Below, piece by piece: positions 17,531 to 26,585 of a stretch of 64,000 nucleotides of DNA. Numbering within the stretch: the first letter of the stretch is position 1; the number at the start of each line of letters is the position of its first letter. The notes under the pieces were generated by a model that had not been told where the DNA came from, ran no database searches, and was given only the letters and a program-made list of their open reading frames with translations. The stretch comes from JBMYRH01 sp049602155 (GTDB lineage: Bacteria; Myxococcota_A; UBA9042; PHBI01; JBMYRH01). The DNA lies in assembly GCA_049602155.1 (NCBI GenBank), contig JBMYRH010000015.1, positions 1 to 64,000 on the forward strand, written 5' to 3'. The position numbers and the translations under genes were made by a program.

Positions 17531-18223
17531 ATGACACGCTCTATGACGCGTGACGAAAAAGCCCGACGGATTCAGGTCCTCCTGGATGAACTCTACCCTG
17601 AGACGCCGATCCCCTTGGATCACACGGACCCCTACACCTTGCTGGTGGCGGTCATGCTCTCGGCGCAGACGACTGATAAGAAGGTGAACGAGGTGACCCC
17701 GGGTCTCTTCGCCCTCGCCGCGACAGCCGAGGCGATGGCGGCGGTCCCGGTCGAGGCGATCCAGAACGCGATCCGCACCGTGGGCTTGGCTCCGACCAAG
17801 GCGCGGAACCTCTCCAAGCTCAGCGCCACCATCGCCGACACCCACGGTGGGGTGGTGCCCCAGAGCTTTGAGGCTCTCGAAGCCCTGCCTGGCGTCGGAC
17901 ATAAGACGGCCTCGGTGGTGATGAGTCAGGCCTTCGGTGTCCCGGCGTTCCCGGTCGACACGCACATCCATCGCCTCGCAGCGCGCTGGGGCCTCTCGAC
18001 GGGGAAGAACGTCGAGAAGACCGAAGTGGACCTGAAGCGGGTCTTCCCGCGAGAGACCTGGAACAAGCTGCACTTGCAGATCATCTTCTTCGGCCGCGAA
18101 TATTGCCCGGCTCGAGGGCATGATTTGACCACGTGCCCCATCTGTAGCTGGACGGCGACGAAGAAGCGGATCGCCGCCGAGGCTAGCGTCCGAGCAGGTC
18201 GCCGAGGACGGCGCGCGACTTGA
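17531..18223 (+). CDS. nth: Endonuclease III (DNA glycosylase/AP lyase)
   Basis: About 230 residues; ATG 17531 or 17543 are both possible and neither has a strong ribosome site. The helix-hairpin-helix L-P-G-V-G-H-K-T-A carries the catalytic Lys (K125), followed by V-D-T-H-I-H-R with the catalytic Asp (D143). These define a bifunctional base-excision repair enzyme for oxidised pyrimidines. The C-terminal cluster region is Cys192-X9-Cys-X2-Cys with no fourth Cys, unlike the standard C-X6-C-X2-C-X5-C. The last 41 bases overlap the end of recO on the other strand. Confidence 0.93.
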   Translation: MTRSMTRDEKARRIQVLLDELYPETPIPLDHTDPYTLLVAVMLSAQTTDKKVNEVTPGLFALAATAEAMAAVPVEAIQNAIRTVGLAPTKARNLSKLSATIADTHGGVVPQSFEALEALPGVGHKTASVVMSQAFGVPAFPVDTHIHRLAARWGLSTGKNVEKTEVDLKRVFPRETWNKLHLQIIFFGREYCPARGHDLTTCPICSWTATKKRIAAEASVRAGRRGRRAT

Positions 18224-18830
18224 GCGGACGGCCGCTCGTCTGCTGAATCAGGTGCTCGAGCACGGTCACGGTTGGGATGAGCGTGGCCTCTTCAAGGGGC
18301 TCCCAGCGTGACTCAAGCCACGCTTCGAGGACCGGGATGGCATCGGGGGGTAAGCGCGGGAGATCGCGCCAGGCGGGCAAGAGCCCCAAACCTCGGAGCA
18401 TCCGCAACTCGAAGAGCGCAAGAATCTCCTCCCCGACTGTGTCGGCGCTATCCAAGTGCATCAGCGCTCTGCGGGTCAGGTCAAAGACACCTGGCTCGTG
18501 TCCGTGCGGGGGGATGAGGTGCGTGATGACCTCGATCATCACGCTCGCGTAGGCGAAGCGATCAAGATCGCCCTTCAGCCGTGGATAGATATCGCGCTCC
18601 ATGGCGCCGTCCAGCCGTCCGAGATCGTAGCCCTCCTTCAAGGTCAGCTGTGCGCTGAGCAGGGTCATAGGCTGGAGCTGACCCCCGAAGCGCTTGGCCG
18701 ACTTGCGTGCGCGCTTGGCGACGACAGGGATCCGGCCGTGGTCCGGCGTCAGGAGGTGGAGGATGCGGTCGTCGCGGACATCGGCGCTCGTCAGCACGAT
18801 CGCAGGAGTCTCGACGATCTCCCGACTCAC
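18183..18830 (-). CDS. recO: DNA repair protein RecO
   Basis: A 215-residue RecO, which helps load RecA onto SSB-coated DNA. The N-terminal OB-fold segment (T-P-A-I-V-L-T-S-x-D, then R-I-L-x-L-L-T-P-D-H-G-R and V-A-K-R-A-R-K-S) is typical, and a helical C-terminal domain follows. Zinc-ribbon cysteines found in many RecO proteins are absent. The length is at the short end of the family. The GTG start overlaps the mgtE stop by GTGA. Confidence 0.88.
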   Translation of the reverse strand: MSREIVETPAIVLTSADVRDDRILHLLTPDHGRIPVVAKRARKSAKRFGGQLQPMTLLSAQLTLKEGYDLGRLDGAMERDIYPRLKGDLDRFAYASVMIEVITHLIPPHGHEPGVFDLTRRALMHLDSADTVGEEILALFELRMLRGLGLLPAWRDLPRLPPDAIPVLEAWLESRWEPLEEATLIPTVTVLEHLIQQTSGRPLKSRAVLGDLLGR

Positions 18831-20185
18831 GAGCCGAACGCGTCCAAGAGCGCGACCGCGATGGCGAAGTAGGTGCCGATGCCGAGGACGTCGACCGCTG
18901 TCGTGACGAAGGGGCCAGTCGCGACCGCCGGATCAAAGTTCAAGCGGCTGAGCAAGATCGGGATCGCAGCGCCCACGCCGCTGGCGACGACCATCCCCGA
19001 GATGAAGGCCAAGCCGACCGCGGTGCCATAGATTGGGCCGCCGCCGAAGAGCGTCGCCACGATGCCGACGACGAGCCCGTAGATGACGCCCATCGTGCCG
19101 CCGATGAGGATCTCCTTTCGGACGACAGGCCATCGATTGCCGAGGTCGCTCACGTGGCCAAGCGCGAGGGCGCGCACGGTCACAGTTGCCGATTGGGTCC
19201 CCACGTTGCCCGACATGCCCAGGATGACGGGCAAGTAGAGGGCCAAGTAGTGATGAGCCTCGATCGTCTCGGTGAAGAAGCCCATGACACCCGCGCCCAA
19301 GAGGCCACCGACGCAGCTCGCGAGCAGCCAAGGGAAGCGGATGCGGACGTTGCGCCCTACGCCGGCGGTCTCAGCCAGCTCTTCACCGGCGCCAGCCATC
19401 TTCAGGATGTCCTCTGTGGCTTCGTCTCGGAGGACGTCGATGACGTCATCGACGGTGACGATGCCGAGGAGCTTGTTGGTGTCGTCGACGACGGGGACGG
19501 ACAGGAAGCTATAGCGAGCCACCAAGCGCGCGACCTCCTCCTGGTCGGTCTCTGGGGTCACGCTGATGACGTCGCTCTCCATGATGTCGCCGACGCGGGT
19601 CGTCGGTGGGCAGGTCACGAGCTTGCGCAAGGAGAGGACGCCGACCAGTAGGCCGTGCTCATTGATGGTGTAGACGTAGTAGACCATCTCGACGTCGCCC
19701 GCGTCTCGGAGCTTGCTGAGCGCCTCTTCGGCGGTGTCGTTGGCGCGGAGGGCGAAGAACTCGGGGATCATGATGCCGCCCGCGGTCTCCTCGTCGTAGC
19801 GCATCAGGTCCTCGACCTCTTCGCTCTCCTCAAGGAGCTCAAGGATCGCGGTAGACTTCTCGGGGAGCAGATCGCCGAGGATGTCGGCCATGTCATCAGG
19901 GGCCATCTCTCGCAAGACGGCGAGCGCCTCGGGGGCCCCTAACGGGTTCAGCACATTTTGGCCGAAGGGCGAGTCCATGAGGGTAATGACGTTCGCGCGT
20001 CGCACCGCCGTCGGCAGGCGCTCCCAGATGACGACTTGCTGCTCTTCGCCCATCTGTGCCATGACGCTCGCGAGCTCTTCGTCGCGCGTCTTGCCGATGA
20101 GGACATCGAGGTGATCCCAAGCCTGTCGCCGCATGTAGCGTCGAAGGCTCTCATGGAGTAGGCGAAGCTTGCTTACCCCCACCAA
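18827..20185 (-). CDS. mgtE: Magnesium transporter MgtE
   Basis: A 452-residue MgtE-type channel. Residues 1-130 form the superhelical N domain, 135-255 two CBS domains (including V-T-P-E-T-D-Q-E-E and I-V-T-V-D-D-V-I-D-V), and the rest five membrane helices. The P-V-I-L-G-M-S-G-N-V-G-T-Q-S and F-x-x-x-x-D-P-A-V-A-T-G-P-F segments are pore hallmarks. The start is TTG 20185 or the adjacent GTG. It sits seven bases after the HTH-protein gene and is coupled to recO. Confidence 0.94.
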   Translation of the reverse strand: MVGVSKLRLLHESLRRYMRRQAWDHLDVLIGKTRDEELASVMAQMGEEQQVVIWERLPTAVRRANVITLMDSPFGQNVLNPLGAPEALAVLREMAPDDMADILGDLLPEKSTAILELLEESEEVEDLMRYDEETAGGIMIPEFFALRANDTAEEALSKLRDAGDVEMVYYVYTINEHGLLVGVLSLRKLVTCPPTTRVGDIMESDVISVTPETDQEEVARLVARYSFLSVPVVDDTNKLLGIVTVDDVIDVLRDEATEDILKMAGAGEELAETAGVGRNVRIRFPWLLASCVGGLLGAGVMGFFTETIEAHHYLALYLPVILGMSGNVGTQSATVTVRALALGHVSDLGNRWPVVRKEILIGGTMGVIYGLVVGIVATLFGGGPIYGTAVGLAFISGMVVASGVGAAIPILLSRLNFDPAVATGPFVTTAVDVLGIGTYFAIAVALLDAFGS

Positions 20186-20191
20186 CTGCGC

Positions 20192-20707
20192 CTAGCGGCG
20201 GGCGTCAGCCCGCAGTCCCTGCGCCGTAAAGGGCGTCACGGCGTCGACATGCTGTTGGATGGCGGGGACGCCATTCTCAAGCTCGAGCGCGGTCTCTTGG
20301 GGAGTGGACTGGTCGCCGACGAGCAACCACGCCGAGAAGAACAAGCCGATGGCGACCATCGCCATGATGAGAGGTGCGCGTCCGAACTGCGCGACGTCTG
20401 AGGGACCATGGCCGAAGAGCATCGCGAAGCGCTGCTCCTCACGTCGGCTCGCTTCGAGAGGCTCGATGACCTCAGGCTCGACGGCGGAGCGGCTCTGAAT
20501 CAACTCGGCGGGGTCGAGGCCGAGGACGACCGCGATGTTGCGACTGAAGCCGCGCACGTACACGTCGGCGGGCAGCGTGGCGCTGTCGTTGGTCTCGATG
20601 GCCGCGATGACCGACCGGGAGATGCGCGTGATGCGAGCGACGTCCTCGATGGACATCCCTTGCGCCTCTCGCGCCTGCTGTAATCTGAGCCCTACGCTCT
20701 TCATCAT
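20192..20707 (-). CDS. RodZ-like HTH protein with one membrane helix
   Basis: A 171-residue protein. ATG 20707 is preferred over an in-frame TTG 18 bases upstream because GAGG lies eight bases before it. Residues 3-65 are an XRE/RodZ-type helix-turn-helix (L-R-L-Q-Q-A-R-E-A-Q-G-M-S-I-E-D-V-A-R). The Y-V-R-G-F-S-R-N signature after it is typical of the RodZ N-terminal domain. A single membrane helix lies near residues 112-132 and only about 40 residues follow, so the large periplasmic domain of true RodZ is missing. It might link cytoskeleton or DNA to the membrane; the role is inferred. Confidence 0.75.
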   Translation of the reverse strand: MMKSVGLRLQQAREAQGMSIEDVARITRISRSVIAAIETNDSATLPADVYVRGFSRNIAVVLGLDPAELIQSRSAVEPEVIEPLEASRREEQRFAMLFGHGPSDVAQFGRAPLIMAMVAIGLFFSAWLLVGDQSTPQETALELENGVPAIQQHVDAVTPFTAQGLRADARR

Positions 20708-20796
20708 CTCACCATCCTCGCCCAAACTTGGGTAGTGGGGCGCGCCTATAGCGGTGCGAAACGGTCGGTGTCAACGTTGGGGTGGCCGTTTTCGGA

Positions 20797-22800
20797 TCAA
20801 TCTACGGCGCGAAGTCCGTCGACCGGAGACTTAGAGGCCGCGCGTGCCGCACTGTATTGCGTGGCTGCGAGGGTGCAGAGCGCCGTCGCGACCCCCACGA
20901 GGATGGCGTTACTCAATTCAAGTTCGACTGGCAGTCGATCGATCAAGTAGACCGACGCATCGAGCCGGTAATCGATCGCCTGCAAGGCTTTGCACGCACC
21001 AAACCCAGCGATGACCCCGAAGAGGGTGCCTAGGCCCGCGACGAAGAGGCCTTGGAGCGTGAAGACGGCCCGAATCATGTGCGACGTCGCCCCCATCGCT
21101 TTCAGGATGGCGATGTCGGGGCCCTTTTCATGGATGATCATGATCTGAGAACCGACGACGACGAAGCTCCCCACAATGATGATGATTAGGAAGAAGATCG
21201 TCAGCACGACCTTTTGAAGCTTCAGTGCGCTGAACAGGTTCGCGTTCATCTCCTCCCAATCAATCAGTCGATACCGGGGGCGATAGCCGAAGTCTGTCTC
21301 CTGGTACTTGAGCAGGTTCACCATCTGGAGCCCGTTCCGCACCCCTCCAATGAAGCTCGATGAGGGCTGGTGCCCTGCGTCTCTGACCCCGCCGGCGGCG
21401 TAGCGCTGAACCTTGGCTTCAAAGCCGTTGACCTGACGGGTCAGCGTCTCGATGTCGTAAGGGTCAAGCGCTGTAGTCAGTCGGCGCTTCACATCGTCCA
21501 CCCGCATCAGATCGGTCGCCTTCACCTCCAACCACCGCACGACCTTGCCTCGGTTCAGGAAGCGTTGCGCCGCCTTGAGGTTCACGAGACCCAGGCGGAC
21601 ATCGTACTCGTGGAACCCGCTCTCAAAGATCCCAGTCACGACATGCCTGGCGCTCGATGGCGCCATCCCGGAGGGCCCCAGCATCTTATTATCGACGCCC
21701 CGCAATGGCGTGACGATGGTCACCTCCGTGCCGAGTGATGCGTCGAGGCGCTTGGCGAGGGCCTTGCCGATGATCAGGCCGGGGAGCCGCGCTTGGACCT
21801 CGTGGTACTGTGTGAACTCCCCGCGCGCGACTTGACTAGGGGCGTCAGAGCCGACGATCCCACCGAGGGAGAGCGCGCTCGCGCTGCCTTGGTTGAAGAG
21901 GCGAACCATCGCGACACCCTCGCGACGAGGCATCCGCGCTGGCTCAACCATGAGCCGCGTCTCCATCCCCTCGGCGCCATCCCTCAGGACGACGGTGAGG
22001 ATCGTGTCTGCGCGGACCTCGAGCTGCTCCCCCGTCAGGTCGATGAGCCAAGGGCCGGCCTTGACCTCCTGACTCGGCGCGAGCGAGTCGGTACCCGTGG
22101 TAGAGAAGCGTACCTCTGAGCGCCCGGGGCCGACGGCGAGGGCGGTGCCCTCTGAGGGCTTAAGCGTGACCTTAACAGGTGTGTCGGCCTGCCGGAGGTC
22201 GAGGACGGTGACCCGCGCGAACCCGGCCTCTGGTGGCGTACGATCATCGCGGATCAACCGGTCGCCTGCGGTCTCTGACCCGGCGACGAGGGTCAGCCAT
22301 GTGGCCGCGATCGCGTCGCTCACGGTGATGGTCTCTCCGTTGCGTGTGACGACTGCGGCCTCCTTGAGGCTCTCCACGCTCCCCTCTAACAGAAGCTCTC
22401 CGACGTTCACGACGTCGTCCACTGTGCCCACATCGACGCCCTTGATGACAGCCCCTGCGCGGTGCACGCCAGCTGCCATCATCATGTCGTCGAAGGTCGC
22501 AGGGGTCGCCGCGGCGACGCCCTGGACCTGCGCTAAGTTCTCAAGCTCGGCCTCGTAGTCCCGGAAGTCACCCGAGCGCTTGAGCACGACGATGTGGGGA
22601 TAGAGCCCCAAAATGCGCCTCTGGAAGGCCTCTTGAAAGCCGCTCGTCACGCCGAGGACGATGGTCAGAGCCATGACACCAAAGGCGATGCCGACCATCG
22701 ACACGAGGGTCACCGTCGACAGGCGCTTTGAGCGCCTCGAGCGGACGAGGCGAAGCGCCACGAAGGCGGGCAGGGTTAGGCGGCGTAGGAGGGCTCTCAT
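20797..22800 (-). CDS. LolC/LolE-like ABC transporter permease with enlarged periplasmic domain
   Basis: A 667-residue permease of the FtsX/MacB class. It opens with an L-R-L-V-R-S-R-R-S-K-R cytosolic patch and a first helix (V-S-M-V-G-I-A-F-G-V-M-A-L), and F-Q-x-x-F-Q-R-R-I-L-G follows as in lipoprotein-releasing permeases. Three more helices sit at the C-terminus, with G-S-F-V-V-V-G-S-Q-I-M-I-I-H-E-K and I-A-I-L-K-A-M-G-A between them. The periplasmic loop is about 470 residues, far larger than in the ~410-residue LolC/E. No ATPase gene lies next to it. A role in lipoprotein sorting is likely, given lolA at 34 kb, but not proven. Confidence 0.85.
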   Translation of the reverse strand: MRALLRRLTLPAFVALRLVRSRRSKRLSTVTLVSMVGIAFGVMALTIVLGVTSGFQEAFQRRILGLYPHIVVLKRSGDFRDYEAELENLAQVQGVAAATPATFDDMMMAAGVHRAGAVIKGVDVGTVDDVVNVGELLLEGSVESLKEAAVVTRNGETITVSDAIAATWLTLVAGSETAGDRLIRDDRTPPEAGFARVTVLDLRQADTPVKVTLKPSEGTALAVGPGRSEVRFSTTGTDSLAPSQEVKAGPWLIDLTGEQLEVRADTILTVVLRDGAEGMETRLMVEPARMPRREGVAMVRLFNQGSASALSLGGIVGSDAPSQVARGEFTQYHEVQARLPGLIIGKALAKRLDASLGTEVTIVTPLRGVDNKMLGPSGMAPSSARHVVTGIFESGFHEYDVRLGLVNLKAAQRFLNRGKVVRWLEVKATDLMRVDDVKRRLTTALDPYDIETLTRQVNGFEAKVQRYAAGGVRDAGHQPSSSFIGGVRNGLQMVNLLKYQETDFGYRPRYRLIDWEEMNANLFSALKLQKVVLTIFFLIIIIVGSFVVVGSQIMIIHEKGPDIAILKAMGATSHMIRAVFTLQGLFVAGLGTLFGVIAGFGACKALQAIDYRLDASVYLIDRLPVELELSNAILVGVATALCTLAATQYSAARAASKSPVDGLRAVD

Positions 22801-22855
22801 GAGCTTCGGCCTTTACTCTCTGCCACGCGCTTCGGCAAGCACCGACCACACCCCG

Positions 22856-23407
22856 TCATGGTGTAAAGGGGGACAGCGCCTCGGGCGCCACTGAGAGTTC
22901 CCGCTCTCCCGCGACCACTCGGTACGTGACCTCGTCGCCCACCGTCGCGAGGCAGCGCACGACCACTGGTTCACCCGCCTCAACGGGAGGAACGTCGGCG
23001 ATCAGGGTCGCGCGCTCTCCTCGATGGCTGAAGTCGAGGGTCGCGAAGAGGTATGGCGTGCTGCGCGGTGCGAGGTGCAGGACGACCGGGAGCCGCGGGA
23101 AATCATCTTCTCTCCAGCGCACCGAACCTTGCCCACCGCTTTGGCCGACAGCCCCGGTCACCACCAGCCGCATCTCTCGGTCCATGTAGAACGTGACCAT
23201 CACTTCATCAAGGCCCATCGCCTCGACCTCGGGGAAGGTCAGGTGGGCGGCCTTGGCATGCAGCGCGGCGGCGAGTCGCCTCGCGAAGCCTTCGTCCCGT
23301 CTCTCTGCGCCCCCGGCGAGTCGCTCGATGAGGGCGGCCAGAGTGCCTGTGCTCATTTCGCCGTCGACTGAGCTTGGCTCGCGGGCGTCATCCTTATCAG
23401 ACGACAT
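22856..23407 (-). CDS. Hypothetical protein, 183 aa
   Basis: A soluble-looking protein without signal peptide or membrane helix. The N-terminal 50 residues are charged and helical, the middle and C-terminal parts are rich in short beta-like hydrophobic strands, and there is an early F-P-E-V-E-A-M-G-L-D-E-V stretch. I recognise no family. It starts two bases after the stop of the preceding small gene, so it is probably translated by coupling within the lysC cluster. It lies 55 bases before the LolC/E-like permease. Confidence 0.6.
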   Translation of the reverse strand: MSSDKDDAREPSSVDGEMSTGTLAALIERLAGGAERRDEGFARRLAAALHAKAAHLTFPEVEAMGLDEVMVTFYMDREMRLVVTGAVGQSGGQGSVRWREDDFPRLPVVLHLAPRSTPYLFATLDFSHRGERATLIADVPPVEAGEPVVVRCLATVGDEVTYRVVAGERELSVAPEALSPFTP

Positions 23408-23409
23408 CC

Positions 23410-23763
23410 TTAGAGGACATCGCAGTCGCGCGCTTCGGCCAAGGTCTTGGCGTCACGTATGCAATGATAATCCGCCACCGACATCTGCGTCGTGAGCAGC
23501 TGATCGCGACACGTTAGCAACTGTGGTGCCTCGTCGCTCATCGCCCCGCAAGCGACGCCCTTGAAGCTGCTGGCCAATGCCCCCATGGCGCCGCCGACAG
23601 CCCCGGTCGCGCCCGCTTTGTCACTGACTGCACAGATAGCGCGGCATGCTACACGTATCTCGGCCTCCTCGGCGTTGATCGCGCACTCGTGGAGACCAAA
23701 GCTGAAGAAGGCGAGCACAGTGCCGGTACACAGGGCCATGATGAGGACGTGCTTTTGGGTCAC
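23410..23763 (-). CDS. Small exported or anchored Cys-containing protein
   Basis: A 117-residue protein. GTG 23763 is chosen because it overlaps the lysC stop by GTGA; a longer frame would run deep into lysC. The N-terminus has a single hydrophobic segment (Val-Leu-Ile-Met-Ala-Leu-Cys...Val-Leu-Ala-Phe-Phe). The remainder has seven well-spread cysteines and a Gly/Ala-rich middle (G-A-V-G-G-A-M-G-A-L-A), suggesting a periplasmic disulfide protein. Family and function unknown. Co-transcribed with lysC. Confidence 0.6.
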   Translation of the reverse strand: MTQKHVLIMALCTGTVLAFFSFGLHECAINAEEAEIRVACRAICAVSDKAGATGAVGGAMGALASSFKGVACGAMSDEAPQLLTCRDQLLTTQMSVADYHCIRDAKTLAEARDCDVL

Positions 23764-24959
23764 GCGGTGTCCTCCAGAAGCACTTCGTGCAGCTTTTGGA
23801 CGGTCTCCGTCACGGCCTCGCACGGGACGGTCACGGTCGCCGAGAGCGGCTCCAAGCGAAGGGCCACGTCGGAGCCGACGACTTGACGCGCCGTGGCGAG
23901 GACCGATCGCAAGAGCTGGGGCGTGTCTCCGAGCCCATGGCCGACGACCGTGACACTTCCGTGATCCAGGTCGTGCGTCACAGCGCCTTGGAACTCATCA
24001 GCGAGGCGCTTGAGCAGCGCATCGATATGGTGGACGTCCTCGAGGGCGATGTGCATCTCGGTCCCAGCCCCATGTCCGCCACCGATGATGGCGCAGGGCA
24101 GCGCGCTGAGTGCGCCGGTGACCTCGAGGAGTCGCTCGGTGGAGACCGATGGGTCCGCGAGCAGGCGCGCGAGCTGCTTGCGGTGCGCGATGGCGGTGAT
24201 CGGGCGATGGCCATGGCTTGGGTTGGTGCGGACGACGGTCCCCTTATCGTCCCGCGGACCAAAGGTGGCCTTCGCGAAGAGGGCGACCCCCGTGCGCGAG
24301 GCGTAGGCGACGCAGTCTTGATTCAGGACCCGAGCACCGCTCCGAGCTAGCGCGACCATCTCGGCGTGGCTGAGGTCCTCCAGTCGCTGCGCTGACGGCA
24401 CGATGCGAGGGTCGGCGGTGTAGACGCCGTCGACATCGCTACAGATCTCGCAGTACTCGGCTTCGAGCGCCGCGGCCAACGCCACAGCGGTCGTGTCGGT
24501 GCCGCCTCGCCCGAGCGTGGTGATCTCTCTCGCGTAGCTCACGCCCTGATAGCCGGCGACGATGACGACCTTCTCGGCGTCGAGCTCGTCCATGAGGCGG
24601 TAGGGGCGCACCTCGATGATCCGCGCTCGGTTGTGCCGCGTGTTCGTGATGATCCCAGACTGGGAGCCGGTAAAGGAGACCGCTGGGATCCCAAGATCGT
24701 GCACGGCGATCGCGAGGAGCGCTGTCGAGATCCGCTCGCCGACGGTCAACAGCATGTCGAGTTCGCGCGCATTCGGGGTCGCGCTCACGCCCTTGGCCTT
24801 CTCAAGGAGCGCGTCTGTGGTCCCCCCCATGGCACTGACGACCGCGACGACGCGTTTGCCGGATTGGACGGTGTCCACGATGCGCTGGGCTACGCGCCGG
24901 ATCTTGGCGAGGTCGCTCAGCGAGCTGCCACCATACTTATGCACGACGATTGGGTTCAT
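23760..24959 (-). CDS. lysC: Aspartate kinase
   Basis: A 399-residue monofunctional aspartokinase, first step of the Lys/Met/Thr pathway. The kinase domain begins with V-H-K-Y-G-G-S-S-L and contains V-S-A-M-G-G-T-T-D, F-T-G-S-Q-S-G and T-T-L-G-R-G-G-T-D-T-T. Two ACT-like regulatory modules occupy about residues 265-395, consistent with feedback inhibition, though the effector cannot be read from sequence. It heads the minus-strand cluster ending in recO and is divergent from pepA with 151 bases between. Confidence 0.95.
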   Translation of the reverse strand: MNPIVVHKYGGSSLSDLAKIRRVAQRIVDTVQSGKRVVAVVSAMGGTTDALLEKAKGVSATPNARELDMLLTVGERISTALLAIAVHDLGIPAVSFTGSQSGIITNTRHNRARIIEVRPYRLMDELDAEKVVIVAGYQGVSYAREITTLGRGGTDTTAVALAAALEAEYCEICSDVDGVYTADPRIVPSAQRLEDLSHAEMVALARSGARVLNQDCVAYASRTGVALFAKATFGPRDDKGTVVRTNPSHGHRPITAIAHRKQLARLLADPSVSTERLLEVTGALSALPCAIIGGGHGAGTEMHIALEDVHHIDALLKRLADEFQGAVTHDLDHGSVTVVGHGLGDTPQLLRSVLATARQVVGSDVALRLEPLSATVTVPCEAVTETVQKLHEVLLEDTA

Positions 24960-25110
24960 GGCGCGGCACTGTACTGAAGTCCTCTCGGACCCGCCACACT
25001 TGCTTGCGCGTCCATTGACCTTGCAACCCCGGTCGGGCCTGTGCTTTGTACCTCCTACTCCGTCGCGTGGTCCCCCACGCTCGACCGAACTCTAACCCAT
25101 CCGGTGATTC

Positions 25111-26583
25111 ATGAACGTTCTCACCTCGCACGCCTCTGTTAGCGAACTTAACACCCCACTGCTGGTGGTCCCCGTGACCGCCGGAGACAGCCGCGGCGCC
25201 GCCTTTGAGGCCGCCGACGCTGTCGCCCAAGGGCGCCTCTCCGCGATCGCGGACGAAGAGTCCTACAAGGGCAAGCCTGGGAAGACCTTGTTGGTTCACA
25301 CCTCGGAGCTTGGCGCCCGCCGCATGCTCCTCGTGGGCATGGGTAAGGCCGATGACCTCGAGGTGACTGGGGCTCGCAGCCTCGCAGCCACTGCAGTCCA
25401 GGCCGCCAATGCGCGTCACCTTAGCAGCGTGACTGTGCTCTTGCCGGCGGAGATGAATGGCGCCGGAGCTGTGGCGATGGCGGCGCAGGGAGCCGTCCTC
25501 GGTGGCTACCGCTATGACACCTACCTCACGGTCGACGTCGAGGAGTTGACGTGTGAGTCCGTGACCCTCGCAGGCACCGACGGTGATCTTGGCACCGTGG
25601 TCGAGCGCGCATCTGCGGTCGCTGAGGCGGTCGCTACGGCCCGTGACCTCGTCAATGGTCCCCCCGCCGATGTGACCCCGGTGTACCTCGCGAAGGTGGC
25701 CAAGGAGATCGCTGACGAGGGCGGCCTTGAGTACAAAGTCTTCGACAAGGCTGCGATCATCGCTGAGGGGATGAACCTCCTCTTAGGCGTGGGCTGCGGT
25801 AGCATCGAGGAGCCTCGCTTGATTCACCTCACCTACCGCCCTGAGGGCGCGACGGATGAGACACCGTCGATCGCGTTGGTCGGCAAGGGTGTGACCTTTG
25901 ATGCGGGTGGCTACAACGTGAAGCCCACCGGAAGCATCGAAGAGATGAAGATGGACATGGCTGGCGCGGCTGCGGTCCTGGGCACGATGAAGGCCCTCCG
26001 CGCGACCCGCCCGAACGTCATCGTTCACGGCATCGTCCCCGCGGCAGAGAACTTGGTCAGCGGCGACGCCTACAAGCCTGGCGACGTGATCCGCTCCCTC
26101 AACGGGAAGACCGTCGAGATCATGAACACGGACGCAGAGGGGCGCTTGATCCTCGCTGACGCCCTCTGCTACGCCGAGCGCCTCGGCGTCGATCGGATGG
26201 TCGACTTGGCGACCCTGACGGGCGCCTGCATGGTGGCCTTGGGGCCGCATACTGCGGCTGTCTTCTCCAGCGATGATGGCTTCGCATCACGTGTCTGCTC
26301 TGCAGCGGACTCGGCGGGAGAGGATGTCTGGCACATGCCCTTGACGAAGAAGCTCCGCCCGATGCTCAAGAGCCCCATCGCGGACATGAAGAACATTGGC
26401 CAACGTTGGGGCGGCGCCATCACCGCGGCCCTCTTCTTGAGCGAGTTCGTGGGTGACGTCACCTGGGTCCACATGGACATCGCGGGCCCCGCGTTCGCGG
26501 ATAAAACCGAAGGTCACATCAGGAAGGGCGGCACCGGGTTTGGTGTGGCCACGTTGGTCGAGTTGCTGGAAGGGGAGCTGTAG
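25111..26583 (+). CDS. pepA: Leucyl aminopeptidase (M17 family)
   Basis: A 490-residue cytosolic dimetal aminopeptidase. The C-terminal catalytic domain has V-G-K-G-V-T-F-D-A-G-G, E-M-K-M-D-M-A-G-A-A-A-V and the family signature N-T-D-A-E-G-R-L, which give the metal ligands and catalytic Lys/Arg. The N-terminal macro-like domain occupies about residues 1-165. In some bacteria PepA also binds DNA, but nothing here indicates that. It is followed after two bases by ssb. The ribosome site is weak. Confidence 0.95.
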   Translation: MNVLTSHASVSELNTPLLVVPVTAGDSRGAAFEAADAVAQGRLSAIADEESYKGKPGKTLLVHTSELGARRMLLVGMGKADDLEVTGARSLAATAVQAANARHLSSVTVLLPAEMNGAGAVAMAAQGAVLGGYRYDTYLTVDVEELTCESVTLAGTDGDLGTVVERASAVAEAVATARDLVNGPPADVTPVYLAKVAKEIADEGGLEYKVFDKAAIIAEGMNLLLGVGCGSIEEPRLIHLTYRPEGATDETPSIALVGKGVTFDAGGYNVKPTGSIEEMKMDMAGAAAVLGTMKALRATRPNVIVHGIVPAAENLVSGDAYKPGDVIRSLNGKTVEIMNTDAEGRLILADALCYAERLGVDRMVDLATLTGACMVALGPHTAAVFSSDDGFASRVCSAADSAGEDVWHMPLTKKLRPMLKSPIADMKNIGQRWGGAITAALFLSEFVGDVTWVHMDIAGPAFADKTEGHIRKGGTGFGVATLVELLEGEL

Positions 26584-26585
26584 TC

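Noticed and set aside
24960..25110. TTGACC at 25015 as a pepA promoter
   Set aside because: No -10 hexamer at 16-19 bases; TTTGTA lies 24 bases away, outside the normal spacing.
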